In this document: one piece after another, positions 55,170 to 64,000 of the stretch
How the letters are laid out: each line of letters starts with the position of its first letter
How positions within the stretch are numbered: position 1 is the stretch's first letter
NCBI GenBank assembly: GCA_007922305.1
Contig: ML677326.1
Coordinates: 57,475,446 to 57,539,445 of the forward strand
Reading direction: 5' to 3'
Length of the DNA stretch: 64,000 nucleotides
Source of the DNA: Dermatemys mawii
Lineage: Eukaryota; Chordata; Testudines; Dermatemydidae
The notes under the pieces: model-generated
What the model was told of the DNA's origin: nothing
The model's input: only the letters and a program-made list of their open reading frames with translations
Database searches by the model: none
Translations under genes and position numbers: made by a program

Positions 55170-58110
55170 CTTTTCTAGCAATAATCCTTATCCATTCACT
55201 CTTTAGCAGGTAATTTCCCCTCTGATCAGAAGTATTCTGAAGGATGGCCATTATCCAGATATTACAATATCCCTTGCTTTTGAGCTATCTTACACCTGTT
55301 TTCTGAATATTTACATGCTAGAGCAGGCATTTTGTCTTAATATATTCCATTCCATTTATGCTTTATAGTCTATTTCTTGCCTTTCTCCCCACCCCCATAA
55401 TAAAACTGAGTCTAAGGTATCTAAGAGAGTCTTCTTTTGAAAATATTATTATTTTTGTATATAAATATAAAAATGGAACCCTCTTTAAAATGACACACTC
55501 AACTAGTATTATAATTCTTTTTCAATATCCCAGATCAAATCAGTTTACAATACAAAAATACAAATCTATATCAGTTAAATTGATTGCTGTAGTTATTAAA
55601 GAAAACTAAATCTTCTGAAGCCGTGGAAATTCAAAGTCAGGAAATTGATATTTAAGATGCCACAAATGTGATGTTGTATCCATGGTGCTGATTCTCCTTT
55701 AATTTACAACAGTATAACTCAAATAATTTCAGTGGCATTACTTCTGATTTACAGTGTCGATAAGTGGAGATTCAGATAGAGAGTTTTTCTCTGGACTGAA
55801 CATGGAGGATGAGGAGGCAAATTTACACCTGCTGAAGATCTGGCTTGCAATATTCATCTTATTCATTATGAAAAACACACAAACGGCTTTCAAAATACAT
55901 TCAAAAGCACTAGTTCTCATTGTTAACAAATAGATAAAACAAATGTGGGGCCTGATTGTTCACACAATTACTCCAGTTTTACACCAGTGTAATGGTGTTT
56001 AAATCAACAGAGCTATATCAGTGCGAAACAGTAATAAAATAATGGTGAATCATGTCCATGATGTCTCTAGACCCAAGTTGTCTGAAGTTCTGACATTCCA
56101 GAAAAAGTTAAATAATTCTCAAAAAGGGAAAAACCTCTTAGTTTGCAAACGCGGGTTTCAAAAATGCCTTGTTTGTTTAGCTTTATATTTTTTAAAAAAT
56201 CCTCATTTTGGTAAAGAATACAAATGCAAAATCTCAGGTAAAAAATGTATTCCTTTAAGAAAGGTTGGAGACTGGAGGGAGAGGGTGTCTTTTAAAATTG
56301 CCCTTGTGTTTTGAAAACTATTATTACAGTCTCATACATTATTTCAGGTTAATTAAATAGAAACAGCCACCACATTTCTGAATTGCCAACTACCATGTAG
56401 GTGACAATTACATATCATACACCTCTTGTTAGGACAATGCACCAGTCCAAAAATAGTGGAGGAATTCATGTGTATAATTATACTTATATAATTTAATAAT
56501 AATAATTCTGATTAATACAATATTATTACTATGCTTTATTGGCAAGTGGAAATTATATGGACATAATTTATATGATAACATTAAAAGTAAATCATATAAT
56601 TATGTGTATAAAATTTACTACAAGCTCTTAAAAGGATTCAATTAATAGCCTTTAGGGAGTATAAGAAGTTAGAGATTGTCATTTTATTATTTATATCATG
56701 AGAAGGTCACTAACCTGCCATGAACATCACAGTACTTTGTCTGGGATATCAAGACATGAATGTACTTAAGTGAAGAAAAATTTATTACAACCATTTAAGA
56801 GTATTCAGAGGGTGGCAAAGGTAACTTTTTACTTTGAAACTTGGGTTTAAATATTTTCTAAGGTCTGTCCTATAAATTATATCAAAACAGCACTCAAAAT
56901 GGGTCAGTGGTTGTAGGTCAATGACTTACACTGCTCATACTTTCTGCATAAATTTGTGTAAGATTTCTTGCAATGCCAAGCTATCAAAGTGCAAGATATG
57001 GACTTGATTTTGCAAGAGATTGAGCACTTCTCAAATCCATTGACTTCAGTGGGAATGGACTGCATTCAGTACCTTACAGGGACCACTGAGGTTGCTGTTG
57101 GCTTGTTTTATGCAGAAATTACTATACAACTGGAAGAAAAAGTATTTTACAGCTTCAAACAACCTTTTCTTCTCAAGAACCTCTCTCTTGTAATGACTTG
57201 TTTAAATCCATTAGACTGTCTTCCATTAAAAAATGTAGAAAAACAATTAATAGGTTCTTTGCAGCAGAGTTGTAACTGCTGTTACTAAATTACTATTGAT
57301 ATAGTGAATCAACTACTGTGAGGTTTGTTTTCCCAAGATGTTGAGTTTAATAAATGTTTGATATGGTTCTATGATGTTGCTTTTATTATGGAGCAAAATG
57401 AAGGTTGAATGCTATTGTTTCTCTCATTTGATGCTCCTGTAAATGAGACTATACTTCCCATTTTAGATTCTCCCAGACACTTTGAATAATCTGGGGCTAT
57501 TCTGTTGTACCAGTTTCACGCCCATATAAATTAATTTAGCTCAATGGGAACCGCTGGGTACTTGGCTTTTTTTTCAACAGTGCTATTTACTTAGGTGCCT
57601 AAAAATAGTGCAGGTATTTAGTTGTCTAAAAATAGCACAGGAGAGATAATAACTTCTTAGTTATGGTTATGCAGAGCTTTTTGTTTACAAGCAATTTTTC
57701 TAAGTGCTCTTAAATGCATAGACAGAGATAGATTGTCATGAAAAATGCTGTGTACCTCAGGAGTGGGTGTAGAGGTTCTGGTGCAAATAGACTCAGCAGT
57801 CTAACTTTAGGCACCGTTTTTGGAATATATTGACTGATGGCAGTAGTCACTACCCACTCATAAACAGAGATAAAACATTTTCATTTTTGCCAACTCTCAT
57901 TATTTTATTGCGAGTCCTGCAATATTTGGTGTTTTATTTCCATCATCATCAGCTGGAATTAGGTTATTGCTAATCTGAACTTTTGTTTTAAAAACAAGTA
58001 AATTCCTTGTCCTCATAACTGTGCAGAAAAGCTTGAAAACATGTATCCTAAACATTCCAACACCAGAAGGCAAATGAAAAGAACTCCCAAATTAATATAA
58101 CTCCACATTT
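55170..58110. other. Upstream intergenic DNA, mostly unassigned
   Basis: AT-rich; contains short 'ccattgacttcagtggga' hairpin-type repeats (about 55940-56020 and 56995-57060). The 106-codon ORF at 56968-57288 overlaps one of them and has no known domain. Confidence 0.4.
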
Positions 58111-58114
58111 TGTG

Positions 58115-58930
58115 CTTTAGGACTCAGATCCACAAATGGATCATTTAGGCACTTAAATCCAAAATGTAGGCACCACTGATATCCTCAACCCTCCTGCTAG
58201 TCTCCTGCCTACATTGGCAGTGTCTAAACTCACTTTGTATCTACATTTTTGCTGTTAAAATCTGCTAAGCACTTAAATTCCTGCCTCTAGGCATGCACAC
58301 AGTGCTTCACCAGAGAGATTGACTCATGCTCAAACAAGGTAAAACTGGATGTTTCCCCTGCCTGTCTAGCCTGAGGGGCCCAATCCAGTAGGCATTCTCA
58401 GAGGTCACCTAGTTCCACACAAAATGAATGGACAAGGAGGAGGAGGCCTACTTTTAGCCCACTGGTTAGGGAACTCACGGGGGATGACCCCTGTTCAATT
58501 TCCCCTCTGCGTGATGTTGCAAAGGGATTTAAATATTTGTCTCTCACATATACAGTGAGAGTCATTCTCTTTCTGGCTCAATGCATGTTAAATCATTTAT
58601 ACACTGTGGAAAAGCTTCAGCAAGAGAGACCAACATTAGAATATCCCTTACTGTATTAAGGCTCCCACATTACAATTCATAGGAGGCAGTGCAGGCAGAC
58701 TAAGTTTAATGTTGAACTTCCCCAAAACAAAACATTTTTATTCTGTTTCACAAACCAAAATACTTTTGATTTGGATCAAATGGAATATTTTGTTTTGATT
58801 TTCCTGATGGAAACTTTTGGTTTTCCGCTGAAAGTTTTCAATTTTCATGTTTCTGAAATATTTTCTGTGGAAAATTTACAATGAAAATGATGTTTTTGTG
58901 GGTGTATTAATTGCAATTTTCAACATGGGG
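58115..58930 (+). repeat. Foldback/tRNA-like repeat, partial copy
   Basis: GACTCAGATCCACAAATGGA matches the left end at 14777. TAGCCCACTGGTTAGGGAAC (near 58456) is an A-box-like unit with GTTCAATTTCCCC as B-box-like partner. It is followed by the T/A-rich arm GATGGAAACTTTTGGTTTTC. The right inverted end is missing. Confidence 0.5.
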
Positions 58931-59284
58931 GGTGTGAAAAGACATTTTCTAAGCAGGTCTATTGTTAACACTCTTTCACCGATGGTCAGTCATGAAAGGA
59001 AGAAGAGAGTCATTCAGAATATGAAGAGCTGAACAATCTACTGTGATGTTTCATTCTGCTAGCTCAAGTGGGCAGAGTTTGGTTTATTGCTGAGGCTTGG
59101 AAAAGTATCACTGCTTCTCCTCCCTGCAGTTCAACCTCTGCTGATGACTGTCCCTATTAAAATATTGTGGTGCTTGGTGGGCTTGTATTTATATATTTGC
59201 TGTAATCCTTGGGGTACATTTTTAGCACAGTGAATGTATTCTATGGCCTTTGAAGACACTAGTTTTCAAAGACTCTACTATTTT

Positions 59285-59480
59285 TGCTGCCTCAAGCAAA
59301 AAAACCCGCTTGGATTGCTGTCGCCTGGACTGTCTGAGCAAAAAAAAAAAAGAAAAGAAAAAAATTTGCTACCACCTGGACTGCACCGCCGCAGAAATGC
59401 CCGGAATGCTGCCCCTTACCAAGGGCTTCCCCAGGCAAGTGCTTACTCTGCTGGTGCCTGGAGCCAGCCTTGCAGAAAAC
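59285..59480. repeat. Unnamed sauropsid interspersed repeat
   Basis: TTGCTGCCTCAAGCAAAAAA, an A-rich stretch, then GCACCGCCGCAGAAATGCCC and CTGGTGCCTGGAGCCAGCC. ORFs here (91 and 116 codons) read through the repeat. Confidence 0.5.
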
Positions 59481-59599
59481 AGCAGCCTTGGTTCTTGTTA
59501 CAGTGTAGCAGAAACAAAACTCTAATTATGACCAAAGAAGTGCTTTTACATGCAACCTGTATTTTCAATCATTTACAAGTTTAAAGTAAAAATTCTTTT

Positions 59600-59730
59600 T
59601 GGGTGAAATTTCTTATGTATTGGGGTTAATGATACTTCTTTTATAAAGTGCTTTGAGAACTATGGTTGAAAAGTGCTATAGAAAAGCTGAGTTATTAATT
59701 ATTTTATTATTATTTCTTTTATTATTATTT
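59600..59730 (+). repeat. MIR-like 3' tail with TTA-rich end
   Basis: TATAAAGTGCTTTGAGAACT, ATGGTTGAAAAGTGCTATAG, then ATTATTATT. The usual 3' end of sauropsid MIR-like SINEs. Confidence 0.6.
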
Positions 59731-60884
59731 CAAGTCAAAGATGAATACTTTGGGATGTTTGGGGGGGAAAGACCCTTTCAGACATTTTTGAGTGAAAGAG
59801 TGTTAAAATAGTTTTTCATTCTTTTGGAAAATTGTTCTGTGAGTTTTACTGTGCTTAGAGAACTCAAAAACTTTTTTAAGTTCAAATTTGGCATGTCATG
59901 AGGAATGCGTGATCTGCCTAGTTTAAGAAAAAAGAATTGCTTGAGAAATCAAACTATACCCAAGTGAAAAAAACAGACTAGTCATGTCCACTATGAACTT
60001 AGTAAATACATTTATCCAAGTATTAGCAAGTACAAGTGTGCCATTGTCTTCAGTGAAATAAATAGCTCATTTTAAAGTGTGATGAATGTCAAATGTTGCA
60101 TATAAATATTAATAAACAATTTTTTACATTTATTACCACACTCCCAATAGTACTAATGTATATGGACTATATGATGATTACATGTTGTTGTTGTTTTTTA
60201 AGACACAGAAATTGAGTATACACCAATGACATTAGTGCAGCCTTGTGGCCGTGATTGTGCATGCAATAAGGTCAAGAAATTTAGCCTTCCCAAAATTACT
60301 GTAACTTGTTAAGGGAGAGAAAAGGAGAGCCACTTGGTTTGCAAATAAAGAACCTGAACTTTAATTTCAATATCTTAACGGTGAGGATTACGCTGACTCT
60401 GTTTCTTTTATTGTGTGGTTGCAACGGGCAATTTAATTTATGAAGAATTTATATAACAAACCAAGAACTTTCAATGTCACACTACTCACTAATTACTGCT
60501 CACCTCTGGTATGCCAAATTTATGTCAGTTCCAAAAAGATTGTTTGTTGTTATACTCCATGTGTGGAATGTTTTTGTTTGAGAATAGTGAACTGTACAAA
60601 CTATTTTGTCAAGATTTGTCATGTTGTGGAAGCAAGTATATTTCAAATACATTTTTCCTTTGTATCCTTTTCAGAACTGATTTGTTGCATCATGAACTGG
60701 TTATATGTTCCTGTAACATTTAGGCATTTAAATAGTTCTGCCTTCACACACAGCAATTCTCATTGCATGACGCTGAGAACACAGTTTTATGAAATCTTTG
60801 TGGTCTTAGGTTATATTTTATTGTGACTCCTTCACACCTACTCTCCCTCAACCATCCCCAAAAAGATGATGGATTCTGATTCAT

Positions 60885-61115
60885 AGATGCATATGTTCTA
60901 AGGCCATAAAGGACTATTATGATCATCTGGTCTGACCTCCTATATAACATACGCCAAAATAATTCCTAGATGGTAACTTTTAGAAAAACATCCAACCTTG
61001 ATTTAAAAAAATTGCCAGTGAGGAAGAATCCACCATGGCCTTTGGTGAATTATTCCAGTGGTTAAATACTGCATTAGGCCCAAACATTGTGGTCTGTCTG
61101 CACAAAAACTTCTAA
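60885..61115 (-). mobile_element. CR1 LINE 3' tail
   Basis: ACTATTATGATCATCTGGTC, TGACCTCCTATATAACATAC and AATTCCTAGATGGTAAC, then ATCCACCATGGCCTTTGGTG, a CR1 end in minus orientation with a short remnant of the ORF2 C-terminus. Confidence 0.8.
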
Positions 61116-61689
61116 TAAAACCCACAAAAATATCTTCTAATCCTTGACTTTTGATGATACTGTACAAAACACTTAATCCTTGCTCCTGTGAGGAAGGTTA
61201 ATGGCTGATAGTATCCAATTAAAGCTGTAAACACAGTTTATAATGAATAGTTTATTCAGTTAATCTGTCCTTTTTTTGTTTGCGGATTATACAGATTTGT
61301 TCAGTACATGAAAACATCCTACAAATGATTCCTATAAACATATTTCAACTGCCACTATCTGATGCAAATGTTTTTTTTCACTTTTTCAGTATTTTTGCTT
61401 AGGTATCCCTGTTTTGTGATTGGCTACCTCAATCATGTAGTATAATTTCTGACAGGATGCTTCAAATCTTCAAAAACAGGAGGTGAGCTCAGATAAGACA
61501 CTTGCTGTGTGAACCTCTGTGCAGACACATTCGCACAACTATTTGTGAGTCTTTTGCTTTCTGGAAATATTCTTGTGAATAAAAAAAAATCCCATTAAGG
61601 ATTATGAATGTTCACAGAAACCAGTCAAAGTGATCTTGAATACCAAAGCCAAGTCATGAATTTTGCTTGAACAAATGTTTTCAAGTAAA

Positions 61690-62330
61690 TTTTTGCACTA
61701 ATTGTCTACAGGGTCACTGCCTGTTGGAGATGGTGAGAAAGCTGGGGAAGCAGTCCCATGCTCATGCTTGTGAGCTGCTGTCCCAGGCATAGGCCTTTTC
61801 TGTATCTGTGGTATTTTTCCCTGCCAGTTGGCTCTGTTGCATCTGGGCACTTCTGTGCTGTGCTGTTGTGCGGCATCTCTTTCTCTAGCTACTGATGTGC
61901 ATGGGCCTGGCTTCTTTACTTTTGTAGGGAGTCTGCTTCGTACCGGCACCACCAGCAGTGAGCCTCTTCAGGCTTTCTGTGCCCCCAATGCCTGGAAGGC
62001 AGCTGCATTTGGTCTCTGGGCTCCCTCTTCAACCATGAAGGACACACAGGATACAGAGGAGTGGCTTCTCATCCTTACAAAATCTTCCACTCCTCAGCAT
62101 GGAATAAACTTGGGCACATTATCAGGTGAAGGAGCAAGGATGTGACTGTGTGTGGGCATGTCTGGGTGCACCTGTCTGTTGGTATATGGAGCTGAATTAA
62201 GGAGCCTGTTTGGGGGATTGTGACTGGCTGGCTGAATCCACTGTAGTAATGCCAACCATGGGCATTCAAAAGTCTTGAGTCTGGTCCTCTCCAAAAGTCA
62301 AGTAATTGGTTTGAAAAGCAGGTGATTTTA
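61690..62330. other. GC-richer block with coding-like look, unassigned
   Basis: Open frames of 105 codons (+, 61828-62145) and 84 codons (-, 61698-61952) overlap. Base composition is clearly less AT-rich than the flanks, and the ends are abrupt near 61700 and 62330. No domain or splice structure was recognised. A decayed repeat or processed pseudogene fragment is possible. Confidence 0.35.
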
Positions 62331-62926
62331 AAATTTATATGCATTTTAAAATTACCTTCTGGTTACTGAGCCTTTAGAGTTCATGTTTTCAAGCTTTTCT
62401 CCAAAACGATGAGGATTGCAATCTGACTTCTAATTTTTTTAAATGAAAGCTAAGATTGTCCAGTAATAACATGATTCCAGCAGCTGGGGCTTTAAGAAAA
62501 GCACCCAATACCATAAAACTGGTGACAAAATCATGAGTATTGGCAACACTGCCATTTCCTGCCTGGGTTGTGGTAGCAGTATTTGTGGGAAGCAAAGCAT
62601 TAAGATGGGGGAAAGCACAGATATAAGGGAGAGGTGAGAGTCCTCTGGGGAGTTAATAGGGGTGCAGGAGATGACAGTATAGGCAGTCACATTTCAATTC
62701 ATGCTTAAACAGCAAACAATAAATCTCTTGCTGGAAAAGCTTAAAAACAAAACAGTGACATTATATAAGCAGACACTATTTTTTTAGGAGTCTGTGTAAT
62801 GAATATTAATAATAATGTTCCCAGAGCTGCTGCCTAGAACCAACACTTCAGTCTTTATTAAGTGCAGTGATGTTCTGACCATTTCTGGAGGAACAGAAGC
62901 CCCTATTTTATATTCATAGCCTAGTG

Positions 62927-63262
62927 TAGGGATCGGCAACCTTCAGCATGTGGCCCATTATGGTAATCTGCTAGTGGGCCATGAGACATTTTGTGTATGT
63001 TGACCGTCTGAAGGCACGGCCCTCCCACAGCTGCCAGAGGCTGCACTTCACTGTTCCTGGTCAATGGGAGCTGCAGGAAATGGTGGTGAGCACATCCCTG
63101 TGACCCACCACTTCCCATAGCTCCCATTGCCTGGGAATGGAAAACCACAGCCACTGGGAACTGCAGAAGGCCATGCCTGTGGATGGTCAATGTAAACAAG
63201 TGTTTTGCAGCCCGCCAGTGGATTACCCTGATGGGCTGTGTGCTGAAGATTGCTGAGCGCTG
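62927..63262. mobile_element. Non-autonomous hAT element with 8-bp target duplication
   Basis: 336 nt. Left end TAGGGATCGGCAACCTTC; right end inverse of CAGCGCTCAGCAATCTTC. Flanks GCCTAGTG (62919-62926) and GTCTAGTG (63263-63270), 7/8. The interior has GGTCAATGGGAGCTGCAGG and CTCCCATTGCCTGGGAATGG arms like the element at 49200. Confidence 0.75.
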
Positions 63263-63610
63263 GTCTAGTGGTTGGAGGATTCACCTGGCATGTGGAAGCC
63301 CTAGGCTTGAATCTCTGTGCTGGAGCAAGGACTTGAAACTAGGTTCTTGATGCTTTTCTTCTTCCCCCTGTTGAATGCCCTAATCACCAGGCTATTGGTT
63401 ATTCTGGGGCAGCTCTCTCTCTCTCAATCTCTCTTGTTGATGCTGTCCCACTTTGTATAAAATACTTAAAGGATCTGGGCCAGAGAAAATGAGCGACCCT
63501 TTAGCCCAGTTGAACATTTTGTTCAATCTGAAATGAAACATTTCCATTTTTTTCCTAATTCAATCCAAACGAAGATTGTTTTTTGATTTTTTTTCCAGAA
63601 CTGCCAGTGA
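63263..63610 (+). repeat. tRNA-like convergent unit pair of the foldback family
   Basis: GTCTAGTGGTTGGAGGATTC and GGCTTGAATCTC form A- and B-box-like signals on the plus strand. GAAACTAGGTTC-flanked GGACTTGAAAC and CCTAATCACCAGGCTATTGG form a facing unit on the minus strand. The T/A-rich arm GTTGAACATTTTGTTCAATC follows. Confidence 0.5.
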
Positions 63611-64000
63611 ATTGAAAACCCTGCTATTTGTTATAACCATATTTATAACGCTTCAAGTAAACCATTAGAAAAATGACACCAACCTGAGATACGATGAATG
63701 AGTTGTTTAAATTTAATGTTTAGCTGAAAACATAATTAATTGGATCTTGTTAAGGCTTGCGTACCCTTGCTCTGTATCACTCCACAATCAATATACTGAT
63801 GGATATGATAACAGCAAACAACATACAAAGGGGAAGAAAGTTTATGAAAAAACAGATATTGATCCAAAATCAGTTCAGCTGAAGTTCTTGTGCCATACAA
63901 AATTCATCAGTTTTCTTTCAAGATTGATTTAAAATTAAATGGCTATTTTGCTGACTTTTAAAAAATTCTATCTAACAACTGTTCTCTTGACTCTGGCTTC

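Noticed and set aside
59234..59584. 116- and 91-codon ORFs
   Set aside because: They run through an A-rich interspersed repeat and a lysine-coding A run.

Overview
The window comes from an AT-rich vertebrate nuclear genome, most likely a turtle or another non-avian sauropsid. The evidence is exons in typical vertebrate splice context, many old CR1 LINE tails, MIR/CORE-SINE-like remnants, hAT-type short elements with 8-bp target duplications, and no sign of Alu or mammalian L1. The species call is inference from repeat content.

The only host protein-coding gene I can support is annexin A10 (ANXA10) on the minus strand. It enters with its start codon at 39605 and runs down past position 1. Ten coding exons are visible (1 to 10), with consensus splice sites and one continuous reading frame of 783 nt (261 codons). 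From exon 2 to exon 10 the lengths are 82, 95, 114, 91, 80, 54, 94, 96 and 59 nt. The two last exons, with most of annexin repeat 4, must lie below position 1. None of these exons stands out as a long ORF; they were found by reading the minus strand. The gene appears intact in the visible part. The repeat-2 calcium loop, which reads GVGTD in the human protein as I recall it, reads GADME here.

Layout: 1-1220 intron 10; 1221-4329 exons 10 to 7, with introns holding a nested MIR and a small hAT element; 4330-10079 intron 6, rich in mobile elements (MITEs, a LINE reverse-transcriptase tail, hAT, an LTR-like promoter block); 10080-12765 exons 6 to 4; 12766-20392 intron 3, with a large foldback repeat and a CR1; 20393-20487 exon 3; 20488-28283 intron 2, with a foldback hAT transposon; 28284-28365 exon 2; 28366-39587 intron 1, with long palindromes, a CR1 tail and a degenerate hammerhead-like repeat; 39588-39605 exon 1. 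From about 39.9 kb to 64 kb the window is upstream intergenic DNA holding only repeats (CR1, MIR, hAT, tRNA-like foldback units, GC-rich interspersed units) and unassigned AT-rich sequence.

No prokaryotic features, CRISPR arrays, rRNA or functional tRNA genes were seen. I found no clear new gene system. The least explained structures are the long intronic palindromes at 30383-30734 and 29779-29985, the hammerhead-like fold near 34914-34950, and the hAT element whose two ends are inverted copies of the same 3' end.
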